Notes: generated from the sequence alone by a model not told the origin. A DNA stretch of 15,593 bases from CAYYDH01 sp964470615 (GCA_964470615.1 CAYYDH010000010.1:1-15593), one strand, 5' to 3'; positions 1 to 6,856 are shown, numbered from the stretch's first letter. Program-made: numbers and translations.

Positions 1-55
1 CCAAGGGTTTGGCTGTTCGCCAATTAAAGCGTTACGCGAGCTGGGTTCAAACCGT
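1..55 (+). rRNA. rrl: 23S rRNA, 3' part, exon upstream of intron
   Basis: This is domain V of the large-subunit rRNA, entering the window from the left edge. The stretch matches the bacterial 23S around the peptidyl-transferase centre: the GGCTGTTCGCC hairpin and the TACGCGAGCTGGGTTCAAACCGT segment correspond to E. coli positions of roughly 2541-2593. By the E. coli sequence GGGUUUAGAACGUCGUGAGACAG, the exon should continue directly with CGTGAGACAG, but here unrelated sequence follows T55 and the rRNA resumes only at 289. Joined, the two exons give AACCGT/CGTGAGACAGG, an almost perfect rRNA match. The rest of the gene lies upstream, outside the window. Confidence 0.95.
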
Positions 56-288
56 TAAGAAGTTAAATTAATCTTTTGACTTTTTAACAGTTTGAATCCG
101 AGGTTCAAGACATCAATAACGGCGGCGTTATATAGGAATATATAACGAGAACACTGACTTATATCGGTGAAATCCCTTTGAGGGACAACACCGAGGGAAT
201 CCATTTTGGAACCCGTAGAGACTAAACGTCAGGCATCCGGAACGGATGAAGATATAGTCCATACACTTAGTAATAAGCGATCAATATG
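56..288 (+). ncRNA. Group I self-splicing intron in 23S rRNA (site L2593)
   Basis: A 233-nt insert interrupts the 23S rRNA after the base equivalent to E. coli U2593. It shows the full group I core in order: P2 (126-133/140-147), P3 (154-158 CTGAC/228-232 GTCAG), P4 (165-169 CGGTG/189-193 CACCG), P5 (173-176/182-185), P6 (195-197/212-214 with an extension 200-202/208-210), P7 (220-224 GACTA/255-259 TAGTC), P8 (234-238/244-248) and P9 (266-269/274-277). The AGATATAGTCC segment (250-260) is typical of the conserved 3' P7 strand of group I introns. The intron follows a U (55) and ends in G (288), as the family requires. A candidate guide is 100-105 (GAGGTT) pairing with exon bases 50-55 with U55·G100 at the splice site and one G·A mismatch. 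There is no room for a homing endonuclease ORF. Only 3 nt separate P7 from P3', so P7.1/P7.2 are absent, which argues against subgroup IA. Confidence 0.93.
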
Positions 289-572
289 CGTGAGACAGGT
301 TGGTCCTTATCTACCGCAGACGGCGAGGCTTGAGAGGAGTTGACTCCAGTACGAGAGGACCGAGTTGAACTGACCTCTGGTGTACCAGCTGTCCTGCCAA
401 GGGCATTGCTGGGTAGCTAAGTCGGGACGGGATAAGCACTGAAAGCATCTAAGTGCGAAGCCCCCCTCAAGATTAGGCCTCATAGATTCCTCGCAGATGA
501 CGAGGTTGATAGGCTGTAGGCGTAAGTGGAGTAATCCATTAAACCAAGCAGTACTAATAAATCATACTTTTT
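289..572 (+). rRNA. rrl: 23S rRNA, 3' terminal exon
   Basis: The rRNA resumes with CGTGAGACAGGTTGGTCC, equivalent to E. coli 2594 onward. The sarcin-ricin loop core AGTACGAGAGGACC is visible near 348-361, and the final GGTACTAAT-like segment (GTACTAAT) at 551-558. The exact 3' end cannot be fixed from sequence alone. It should lie about 10-20 nt past 558, so the given end is an estimate. This exon carries the equivalents of A2602 and the factor-binding sarcin-ricin loop, so an unspliced molecule could not form a normal catalytic centre. Confidence 0.93.
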
Positions 573-638
573 TATTCTTCTTTCTTATGCAAGTATAATT
601 TTGGCTAATAATTCATGAGTGCGACATTAAACGAATAT

Positions 639-755
639 TGTGGTGGCGACTATACTGGGGTTGTCCCACCCGTTCCCATCCCGAACACGGAAGTGAAATA
701 CTCCAAGGCCGATGATAGTGGGCTTGTCCCGCGAAAGTAGGTAGTTGCCACCACA
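639..755 (+). rRNA. rrf: 5S rRNA
   Basis: This is a 117-nt 5S rRNA. The terminal helix I pairs TGTGGTGGC (639-647) with GCCACCACA (747-755). The internal segment CCCGTTCCCATCCCGAACACGGAAGTGAAA is the typical bacterial 5S loop B/C region, written here in parts at about 668-698. It lies about 70 nt after the 23S end in the usual 23S-5S order and is followed at once by a strong terminator. A shorter copy of the repeated GTGCGACATTA motif lies in the 23S-5S spacer at 619-629. Confidence 0.96.
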
Positions 756-770
756 GTATTTGTTGAAATT

Positions 771-795
771 AAGAAGCTTTTGGCTTCTTTTTTTC
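771..795 (+). terminator. Intrinsic terminator of the rRNA operon
   Basis: A perfect 7-bp stem, AAGAAGC (771-777) with GCTTCTT (783-789) and a 5-nt loop, is followed by a T run through 794. It sits 16 nt after the end of 5S rRNA, as expected for the end of an rRNA operon. Confidence 0.9.
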
Positions 796-824
796 TTGCT
801 TTATTGCCTTTCGGGAGGTAAAAT
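796..824 (+). promoter_or_regulatory. Candidate sigma70-type promoter for the mreC operon
   Basis: TTGCTT (796-801) and TAAAAT (819-824) are separated by 17 nt. The -10 box matches consensus at 5 of 6 positions and the -35 at 3 of 6. Transcription would start near 831, only a few bases before the ATG at 835. The GGGAGGT at 813-819 would then lie in the promoter and not act as a ribosome-binding site, which fits its unusually long 15-nt distance from the ATG. Confidence 0.45.
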
Positions 825-834
825 AACAAATATT

Positions 835-1641
835 ATGCGCTATATAGTTTTTAAAAAACAGGGCAGAGTTAAAAAAATATTAATATTAATTGTCGCATTG
901 GCGGCAATTATTTTTGCTCTTAACTTTTTTCAACATAACGTACGTAACTTCTTCTATTCTATTTCGCTGCCAGCACAAAAGGTTTTGTGGAATACTGGAA
1001 ACAACTTCTCTGACTTTTTCCAATCCATTACTCACGGCGGGGATTTGGAAAAGGAGGCGGATGATCTAAGGTTAGAAAACCAGGATTTACTTTCCCAACT
1101 TGTTTTGCTCGAGGAAGCTATGAATGAAAATGAAACCTTAAGGACTGCGCTGAATATTGGCTTGGAAAAAGAGTTTAAGATGTTCCCGGCCAGAATAATA
1201 GGCAAAGATGTCTCTCAAGATGTTGTTTTAATCGATAGGGGGTCAAAAGACGGCATTTCCAAAAACATGCCGTTGATAAACCAGCAAAAAGTTGTGTTTG
1301 GAAAAGTAGCAGAAGTTTACGATAATTTCTCAAAGGTAACCCTTATCTCTAATAAGAATATTTCCTTTGACGGAAGCGTTCAGGGAAAAGAAATACCAGG
1401 ACTGATAAAAGGGGAGGGCGGATTGAGAATTTTGCTTGACTTGGTTCCTAACGATAAAGAGATAGCTGAGGGCGACGTGGTAGTAACCAGCGGCCTAGGC
1501 GGTGTTTTCCCAAGGGGTCTTTTAGTAGGAGCGATTAGCGAAGTAATAGAAAGCGACTTAGAACCAATCAAAAAAGCAGAGATAGTTCCGTTTTTTGATA
1601 CTGGAACCTCCAATTTACTATTTTTAATTATTGAGCTTTAA
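835..1641 (+). CDS. mreC: Rod shape-determining protein MreC
   Basis: This 268-aa protein has the MreC layout: a short cytoplasmic N-terminus, one membrane helix (about residues 14-31), a predicted coiled coil (about 60-105, rich in E and L) and a periplasmic beta domain with the family-like segments PARIIGKDVSQDVVLIDRGSKDG and VVTSGLGGVFPRGLLVG. MreC scaffolds the elongation machinery, linking MreB and MreD to PBP2. The ATG at 835 is chosen because the reading frame further upstream (from 745) runs through the 5S rRNA and its terminator. The stop overlaps the next ATG in a TAATG, so it is co-translated with mreD. Neighbouring mreD and PBP2 genes support the call. No mreB or rodA is visible in the window. 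Confidence 0.92.
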   Translation: MRYIVFKKQGRVKKILILIVALAAIIFALNFFQHNVRNFFYSISLPAQKVLWNTGNNFSDFFQSITHGGDLEKEADDLRLENQDLLSQLVLLEEAMNENETLRTALNIGLEKEFKMFPARIIGKDVSQDVVLIDRGSKDGISKNMPLINQQKVVFGKVAEVYDNFSKVTLISNKNISFDGSVQGKEIPGLIKGEGGLRILLDLVPNDKEIAEGDVVVTSGLGGVFPRGLLVGAISEVIESDLEPIKKAEIVPFFDTGTSNLLFLIIEL

Positions 1642-1952
1642 TGGCAAGGAAAATAATAATCTGTACAGCAGCAGCTTATATTCTAGTGATTCTACAGACG
1701 AGCTTGACGGCTAGCTTTCTTATTTTTGGGTACTCTCTCAATCTAGCCCTTATCTTTGTTATACTGCTGAATCTTTTTGAAAGGCAAAAGAACACTGCCG
1801 GAATAATAGTCGCCCTTCTGGCCGGACTGTTCTTGGATATCTATTCTTCCTGGCCCATTGGTTTTTACCTTTTAACCCTAGGTCTTAGCGCCATATTTAT
1901 CAAATTTATCATCCGACGCTATGTTCGCATCCCACTCACCGAACCCATATAG
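1641..1952 (+). CDS. mreD: MreD-like membrane protein, short form
   Basis: This 103-aa, very hydrophobic protein has about three to four membrane segments (roughly residues 4-20, 25-45, 54-70 and 73-90). It contains the pattern LLAGLFLDIYSSWPIGFY, which resembles the MreD motif of a G-L-x-x-D next to a membrane helix. MreD normally has about 160 residues and 5-6 helices, so this is a shortened version, as is common in reduced genomes. It starts on the last base of the mreC stop codon and its 3' end overlaps the PBP2 start by 32 nt. The position between mreC and the class B PBP gene is the classical mreCD-mrdA order. The assignment rests on both sequence pattern and context. Confidence 0.8.
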   Translation: MARKIIICTAAAYILVILQTSLTASFLIFGYSLNLALIFVILLNLFERQKNTAGIIVALLAGLFLDIYSSWPIGFYLLTLGLSAIFIKFIIRRYVRIPLTEPI

Positions 1953-3915
1953 AAATAAAAAGATAAGATTTTCCCGAAACCAAGATATTGAACCCCATGA
2001 GGTTTTCTTGGATAACTTGGCTCAAAAAAAAGAGGCCGAATTGGGAATTTCCGAAAAAAAACTAGAGGTTCCTCTCTCAAGAATAGTTCTTCGGTCTTTT
2101 TTCTTTTTAGTTTTATTAATTCTTGGCGCCTTCTTCGTTGCAACCTTCAAGCTTCAAGTTTTTGAGAATAAAAAGTATGTAGCCCTAGCTCAGCAAAATA
2201 AGTTTATTAATCGCTCCATCCAGGCAATTCGAGGAGTGATTTACGACAGCAAAGGAAACCAGCTTGTTTTTAATAAATTAAGTTTTGATTTAGTTTACAG
2301 AAAAAGCGAAATACCCGATGAAGAAAAGAATATTATCTTCCAGGGAGTAGCTGATATATTAAGAATTAATCTTTTTGATCTTCAAGAGAAGATTGATGAT
2401 TCTGAAAGCAGCGTAGTTCTAATATTAGAAAACCTTGATTACCAAACATTGGTTCTTTTGGAAACTAAAAAAGAGGAAATAAAAGGATTCAGCGTTGAAA
2501 AAAATACCACTCGCGACTATCGTGACGGACAAACCTATTCCCAGCTGATCGGCTACACCAACCGAATAACAGCCGAAGAACTGTCCAAAAGCTTAGAGGA
2601 TTATTCTTCTATTGATTATGTCGGCCGAGCAGGACTAGAAAATCAGTACGAGGAATATTTGAGAAAAAACCCAGGCAAGTTACAAATAGAGCGAGACGCT
2701 CTCGGGAACGAAATTTCAAGACAGATAATCAGCTTGCCTCAGTCTGGAAATAGCTTGGTCCTTTGGCTTGATTCTGACTTGCAAAAGAAATCAGAAGAGG
2801 TTCTCCAGGGAACCATCGACCGGATAAAAGCAAAATCCGGCGCTATCGTCGCCTTAGACCCGCAGAGCGGGGGAGTGTTGGCCTTGGTAAGTTTACCGTC
2901 TTTTGACAATAATTTATTCAATAAGGGCGCTGACGTCGAGGCCCTTAAAAAGATTTTGAACGATAAATCTCAACCCCTGTTTAACCGTGCGATTGCGGGC
3001 CAGTTCCCAACTGGCTCAACTATAAAACCGCTGGAAGCTGCAGCAGCCTTAGAAGAAAAACTAATTTCTCCGTATAAAACGATAAACTGTCAGGGACAAA
3101 TAACTGTTCCGCACCGTTATGACCCTGAAATTATTTATACTTATAAAGACTGGAGGACTCATGATATAACCGATATGCGCAAAGCTATTGCTGAATCTTG
3201 CAACGTTTATTTCTACACCATCGGCGGTGGCTATGGAAACCAGAAAGGATTGGGGCCGTCAAGGATCAAACAATATCTGGAACTGTTCGGCTGGGGGGAC
3301 AAGACCAAAATTGATCTGCCTGGTGAAGGCACTGGGTTTATACCAAGCCCGGAATGGAAGAAAGAGACAAGAGGGCAAAGCTGGTTAGACGGAGACACCT
3401 ATAATCTTTCTATCGGGCAGAGTGATTTGATAATAACGCCGCTTCAGGTCGCTACAGCTTTCGCAGCCATTGCTAACGGTGGCACTCTTTACCAGCCACA
3501 AGTTGTAAAAGAAATAATCGATGAAGATAAAAATATAGTCGAGAGCCTTTCGCCTAAAATCACTAGGCAGAATTTCATTAGTCCTGAAAACCTAGAAATC
3601 GTCAGAGAAGGAATGCGCTGGGCAGTTACCGGAGAAAATAGCCCGCATGCCTCTTCTATAACATTAAACTCTCTGCCAGTTACTGCTGCTGCTAAAACCG
3701 GTACCGCTCAAATTCCGACGCCAGACCATTACGATAACTGGGTCACAGTTTTTGCGCCCTATGACAATCCGCAGATTGTAATAACGGTTATCTTAGAAGA
3801 TGTCGCCAATGTCCAGGTAGCAGCCTTGCCGGTTGCCAAAGAAATCCTTGAGTGGTATTTTACCCAAGATCAAAATTTAACAACGCAAGAAAATTATGGA
3901 GAATCAAATAACTAA
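1921..3915 (+). CDS. mrdA: Penicillin-binding protein 2, class B peptidoglycan transpeptidase
   Basis: This 664-aa protein crosslinks peptidoglycan for cell elongation. It has a membrane anchor at about residues 56-77, then the PBP dimerisation (pedestal) domain (about 95-275, with the RGVIYDSKGN segment near 104) and a C-terminal transpeptidase domain (about 300-645). The three active-site motifs are present: S366-T-I-K369 with the nucleophilic serine, S426-C-N428 and K592-T-G. Length and domain order fit PBP2 (MrdA) and not FtsI, and the mreC-mreD context supports the elongation role. The start at 1921 overlaps mreD by 32 nt and has no clear Shine-Dalgarno sequence, so translation is probably coupled. 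The last 20 nt overlap greA. Confidence 0.93.
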   Translation: MFASHSPNPYRNKKIRFSRNQDIEPHEVFLDNLAQKKEAELGISEKKLEVPLSRIVLRSFFFLVLLILGAFFVATFKLQVFENKKYVALAQQNKFINRSIQAIRGVIYDSKGNQLVFNKLSFDLVYRKSEIPDEEKNIIFQGVADILRINLFDLQEKIDDSESSVVLILENLDYQTLVLLETKKEEIKGFSVEKNTTRDYRDGQTYSQLIGYTNRITAEELSKSLEDYSSIDYVGRAGLENQYEEYLRKNPGKLQIERDALGNEISRQIISLPQSGNSLVLWLDSDLQKKSEEVLQGTIDRIKAKSGAIVALDPQSGGVLALVSLPSFDNNLFNKGADVEALKKILNDKSQPLFNRAIAGQFPTGSTIKPLEAAAALEEKLISPYKTINCQGQITVPHRYDPEIIYTYKDWRTHDITDMRKAIAESCNVYFYTIGGGYGNQKGLGPSRIKQYLELFGWGDKTKIDLPGEGTGFIPSPEWKKETRGQSWLDGDTYNLSIGQSDLIITPLQVATAFAAIANGGTLYQPQVVKEIIDEDKNIVESLSPKITRQNFISPENLEIVREGMRWAVTGENSPHASSITLNSLPVTAAAKTGTAQIPTPDHYDNWVTVFAPYDNPQIVITVILEDVANVQVAALPVAKEILEWYFTQDQNLTTQENYGESNN

Positions 3916-4363
3916 AGGGGGACTGGAAAAGCTGAAGAAGGAGTTTGAAGAATTAAAAACAGTGAAAAGAATGGAGGTGGCGGAAAAATTAAAGCATGCG
4001 ATATCATTCGGCGACCTTTCGGAAAACGCTGCCTACAGCGAAGCAAAAGAAGCTCAGCAGTTTCTAGAGCACAGAATTGCCGAGCTATCACAGTTAATTA
4101 AGAACGCAGTTGTCGTTGAGGAGAAACAAAGCGATAAAGTACAAATTGGCTCGGCAGTAATAATTGCCGAAGTTTTAAAAGAAAAATCAGTTCATGAAGA
4201 AAAATACATAGTTGTGGGCGCCACCGAGGCCGATCCTTTGGAAGGCAAGATTTCTCCTGATTGTCCGTTAGGCAGGGCAATGATGGGTCGCAAGGCAGGA
4301 GATACTTTTAACTTTGAAACTCCTGGAGGAAAGATAAAATACCTGATAGTAGCAATCAATTAA
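3896..4363 (+). CDS. greA: Transcription elongation factor GreA
   Basis: This 155-aa protein matches GreA in length and architecture: an N-terminal antiparallel coiled coil (about residues 8-75) and a C-terminal FKBP-like domain (about 80-155, with the typical ISPDCPLGRAMMGRKAGD). The signature GDLSENAAYSEAKE holds the acidic tip residues D40 and E43, which help RNA polymerase cut backtracked transcripts. The gene starts inside the end of the PBP2 gene (20-nt overlap) and is followed 23 nt later by gltX, so it belongs to the same operon. There is no obvious ribosome-binding site, again pointing to coupling. Confidence 0.95.
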   Translation: MENQITKGGLEKLKKEFEELKTVKRMEVAEKLKHAISFGDLSENAAYSEAKEAQQFLEHRIAELSQLIKNAVVVEEKQSDKVQIGSAVIIAEVLKEKSVHEEKYIVVGATEADPLEGKISPDCPLGRAMMGRKAGDTFNFETPGGKIKYLIVAIN

Positions 4364-4386
4364 TTTCGTGTTAAAATATTATTAGG

Positions 4387-5910
4387 ATGAAAAAAAGAAC
4401 AGAAAATAAAAAAGCAGGTGTGAAAACCCGTTTTGCGCCGTCGCCGACTGGTTTTTTTCACATTGGGGGCGTCAGAACCGCCTTATTTAACTATATCTTT
4501 GCCAAACAGAATAAAGGAAAGTTTATTCTGAGAATTGAAGATACTGATATTGAAAGATCTAAACCAGAGTTTGAGAAAGACATGATTGATAGCCTAAAAT
4601 GGGTTGGGATTAAGTGGGATGAAGGACCTGGGGTTGCGGGGAAGTTCGGCCCTTACCGACAAAGAGAAAGGATTGAGATTTACAAAAAGTATCTGGAAAA
4701 GTTATTGGAAGAAAAAAAAGCCTACTATTGTTTCTGCACTAAAGAGGAATTAGAGGCATTGCGACAATACCAAGAAAGCAATGGGATTATAATCAAATAC
4801 CCTGGCAAATGCGCTGATTTATCGCCAGAAAAGGTGAAAGAGCGACTAGTTAGGGGTGAAAAAGCAGTTATTCGGATGAAAATGCCCGATAGAAAAATCC
4901 AAATAAAAGACCTTATCCGAGGCAAAGTAGAGTTTGACACGTCCCTTATCGGCGACTTCGTCATTGCCAAAGACTTAGATACACCTTTGTATCATTTCTC
5001 GGTTGTGATCGACGATTATGAAATGGAAATTACCCATGTTATCCGCGGAGAAGAGCATCTCTCAAATACTCCAAAGCATATTATTTTACAGGAGGCGCTC
5101 GGCTTACCAACCCCTCATTACGCCCATCTACCACTCATCTTGGCGCCTGACCGAACTAAATTAAGCAAACGCCACGGCGCAGTTTCAGCAATGGATTACA
5201 AAAAGCAAGGATATTTACCAGAAGCATTAATAAACTTTCTAGCGTTTTTGGGCTGGAACCCGGGAGCTAGCAAAGAAATCTATTCTCTTAAAGATTTGAT
5301 CAAGGATTTCTCAATTGATAAAATTCACAAGGGCGGAGCGATTTTTAACATCCAGAAACTAGATTTCATTAACGGCTTCTATATCCGCCACAAAACAATA
5401 AACGAACTGGTTGAACTTTGCTTACCGTATTTGCTTGAAAGGGGCCTAATAAGCGACGCCGAAGCAAAGAAAAAAGAAACCCTTGACTATTTAGTTAAAG
5501 TTGTTGCGTTATACCAAGAGCGCCTTAAGAAGCTTTCAGAAATATCTGAACTGGCAGAGTTCTTTTTTAAAGAAAATATCTCTTATGATAAAGAGCTACT
5601 GAAATGGAAAGGAGTAGGGGATAAGGAGCTTTCCTTGATTCTGAAAAAACTGGAACAAGTTTTGTCAGACATTGAAGAAGCAGATTGGAGCGCCAAGAAA
5701 ATAGAGAGCGTCTTGATGCCTGAGGCGGAAAAGTTCCCGGCCGAAATTAGCCTAAGGGCTGGGGACAGAGGATACATGCTTTGGGCAATGCGCGCTGCCT
5801 TGAGCGGCCAGAAATCATCAGCCGGACCCTTTGAAATAGCAACGGTTTTAGGAAAAGAAAAAGCCCTAAAAAGGATTAAAAACGCTCTTAATTTCATTCA
5901 AAAAACATGA
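4387..5910 (+). CDS. gltX: Glutamyl-tRNA synthetase
   Basis: This 507-aa class I aminoacyl-tRNA synthetase attaches glutamate to tRNA. The catalytic domain starts with TRFAPSPTG (14-22), followed by the HIGH-type motif HIGG (25-28) and the KMSKS-type motif KLSKR (258-262). A zinc-knuckle pattern is visible as C115-x-C117 plus Y138 and C142. The C-terminal anticodon-binding domain extends to the end, and the length is normal for bacterial GltX. It may also charge tRNA-Gln (non-discriminating type) if the organism uses the GatCAB route; that cannot be judged from this window. The stop codon overlaps the next gene's start (ATGA). Confidence 0.95.
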   Translation: MKKRTENKKAGVKTRFAPSPTGFFHIGGVRTALFNYIFAKQNKGKFILRIEDTDIERSKPEFEKDMIDSLKWVGIKWDEGPGVAGKFGPYRQRERIEIYKKYLEKLLEEKKAYYCFCTKEELEALRQYQESNGIIIKYPGKCADLSPEKVKERLVRGEKAVIRMKMPDRKIQIKDLIRGKVEFDTSLIGDFVIAKDLDTPLYHFSVVIDDYEMEITHVIRGEEHLSNTPKHIILQEALGLPTPHYAHLPLILAPDRTKLSKRHGAVSAMDYKKQGYLPEALINFLAFLGWNPGASKEIYSLKDLIKDFSIDKIHKGGAIFNIQKLDFINGFYIRHKTINELVELCLPYLLERGLISDAEAKKKETLDYLVKVVALYQERLKKLSEISELAEFFFKENISYDKELLKWKGVGDKELSLILKKLEQVLSDIEEADWSAKKIESVLMPEAEKFPAEISLRAGDRGYMLWAMRAALSGQKSSAGPFEIATVLGKEKALKRIKNALNFIQKT

Positions 5911-6305
5911 TAAGAAAAGGGATCATAGTACTTGTAATCTCATTCATCTTTATACCTGTTTTTAGCCCTATTTTGGCCCAAAACGAGGCTCAAGTACCCC
6001 AAACCCTAGATGAGGCCCAAATAAGGGGAAAAAGCGTTTTAAACACCCTTCCTGGCGTTTTATCGCGGCTTTGGCAAGAACTTAGGGGTTACTTCTTCCA
6101 GTTTGTTAATTGGCTAATAAAAATATGGGAAAACTATATTTATCCGCCCATCCAAGACTTTTGGAATAGGGAAGTAGAGTCTAGGAAACCCGAAATAGAA
6201 CAAGAGCTCCAAAAAGAAAAACAAGAAATGGTGCAGGATATAAAAACTGAAGTGCCGAAAATCGGAAAAACTGTTTGGGACAGATTCATGGAGTTAATCA
6301 GATAA
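5907..6305 (+). CDS. Secreted or membrane-anchored hypothetical protein
   Basis: This 132-aa protein has no family I can name. The N-terminus is a clear signal peptide (MIRKG, then a hydrophobic stretch to about residue 22, with a plausible cleavage after ILA-Q). A tryptophan-rich, amphipathic region (about 50-92, WQELRGYFFQFVNWLIKIWENY) follows, then a highly charged, probably helical tail (about 93-125, rich in E, K and Q). The gene overlaps the gltX stop by 4 nt (ATGA) and is the last gene of the mreC operon, ending directly at the repeated 18-bp motif and a terminator. A role at the cell envelope is an inference from the signal peptide and the mre/PBP2 neighbours. Confidence 0.75.
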   Translation: MIRKGIIVLVISFIFIPVFSPILAQNEAQVPQTLDEAQIRGKSVLNTLPGVLSRLWQELRGYFFQFVNWLIKIWENYIYPPIQDFWNREVESRKPEIEQELQKEKQEMVQDIKTEVPKIGKTVWDRFMELIR

Positions 6306-6320
6306 TATTGTGCGACATTA
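6303..6320 (+). repeat. 18-bp repeat, copy B (inverted partner at 8395-8412)
   Basis: TAATATTGTGCGACATTA overlaps the stop codon of the preceding gene and directly abuts the terminator stem. Its exact reverse complement lies at 8395-8412. A 14-nt near copy in inverted orientation is at 6911-6924, and an 11-nt copy (GTGCGACATTA) in the same orientation is at 619-629. The core TTGTGCGACA has dyad symmetry around GCG. Confidence 0.85.
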
Positions 6321-6349
6321 GCCACGGGAAGAATTATCTGTGGCTTTTT
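6320..6349 (+). terminator. Intrinsic terminator of the mreC-gltX operon
   Basis: The stem AGCCAC (6320-6325) with GTGGCT (6340-6345), with a 14-nt loop, is followed by TTTTT (6345-6349). It lies 15 nt after the stop codon of the last gene of the plus-strand operon. Confidence 0.8.
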
Positions 6350-6361
6350 ATTTACAGCTGA

Positions 6362-6392
6362 TTGACAAAAACAAGATAATCGGTAATATAAA
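6362..6392 (+). promoter_or_regulatory. Candidate promoter for the gap-interrupted gene
   Basis: A consensus TTGACA (6362-6367) is followed after 19 nt by TATAAA (6387-6392). Overlapping AATATA at 6385 gives a 17-nt spacing. It sits just after the operon terminator and 44 nt before the ATG at 6436. Confidence 0.45.
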
Positions 6393-6435
6393 AATAGCCC
6401 TTTTTGATATTTTCCAACGAGAAAACGAGGGAAAA

Positions 6436-6722
6436 ATGGCGAAACGTCCCAGAAAGAGAAGGGGAGTATCCGAAAACGACATTNNNNNNNNNNNNNNNNN
6501 NNNNNNNNNNNNNNNNNNNNNNNNNNNNNNNNNNNNNNNNNNNNNNNNNNNNNNNNNNNNNNNNNNNNNNNNNNNNNNNNNNNTCGCCCAATCGGGGAAT
6601 GCTCTATTAATTGGCCCGTGTCTAACTCAGTCCCATTGGCCATATTGGGCGTTTTCAACCGCAAGGAGGTTACACAACTCGACCGAATGCTCGAACACTC
6701 CTTGTGGGTAAAATCAAACTAA
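6436..6722 (+). CDS. Small hypothetical protein interrupted by assembly gap
   Basis: An ATG at 6436, preceded by GAGGG at a suitable distance, opens a frame whose first 16 residues are very basic (MAKRPRKRRGVSENDI) before the 100-N gap (6484-6583). After the gap, the frame beginning at 6585 reads like real protein for 45 residues (from RPIGECSINW to LEHSLWVKSN) and stops with TAA at 6720-6722. The two halves are in frame only if the true gap is not exactly 100 nt, which is expected because 100 N is a placeholder. They could also belong to two different genes. No family is recognised. It has its own promoter, a structured stretch right after the stop, and a tyrosine recombinase gene downstream. 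Confidence 0.5.
6484..6583. other. Scaffold gap (100 N)
   Basis: Exactly 100 undetermined bases separate two sequenced parts. A round 100 is a placeholder, so true distance and gene content here are unknown. Confidence 0.99.
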
Positions 6723-6816
6723 AAGAGGAGGCCTCTGGATCAAGTAAAAAAGTGAATAACGACACACCCACTGGCACTGGTAACGTGTCGCGTACCAATG
6801 ATCCATGCTTCCTCTT
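6723..6816 (+). ncRNA. Long imperfect hairpin, possible structured RNA
   Basis: Immediately after the TAA of the preceding gene, a 94-nt stretch folds on itself. The outer stem is AAGAGGAGG (6723-6731) with CTTCCTCTT (6808-6816, one G·U). A second stem is TGGATCA (6736-6742) with TGATCCA (6799-6805). An inner stem is CGACAC (6760-6765) with GTGTCG (6785-6790). A competing inner hairpin, GGTA (6779-6782) with TACC (6793-6796), cannot form together with the last one. A terminator-like hairpin follows. I do not recognise an RNA family. It may be a 3' UTR structure, a small RNA or a recombination site; function is unknown. Confidence 0.5.
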
Positions 6817-6825
6817 AACAATAAA

Positions 6826-6856
6826 AGGGGTCTTATAGAATAAACCCCTCTTTCTT
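6826..6856 (+). terminator. Terminator-like hairpin after the structured RNA
   Basis: AGGGGT (6826-6831) pairs with ACCCCT (6844-6849) around a 12-nt loop and is followed by a T-rich tail, CTTTCTTT. It separates the gap-interrupted gene and its structured 3' region from the recombinase promoter. Confidence 0.6.

Noticed and set aside
56..288. A 23S intervening sequence removed by RNase III without ligation
   Set aside because: Such elements are simple long hairpins in surface helices. This insert has the group I P3-P8 core and sits in the catalytic centre, where joining is required.
745..834. A longer MreC reading frame beginning in the 5S rRNA
   Set aside because: It would run through the end of the 5S rRNA and the rRNA terminator. 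The ATG at 835 gives a normal MreC N-terminus.
6303..6320. A standard dif site
   Set aside because: The 18-bp motif has a TGCG core but not the 28-bp two-arm layout of known XerCD dif sites, and copies are inverted. A divergent Xer site remains possible and is discussed as a finding.
6723..6816. Integron attC site next to the recombinase
   Set aside because: The hairpin lacks the required GTTRRRY and RYYYAAC ends at its base, and the recombinase shows no integron-integrase insertion.
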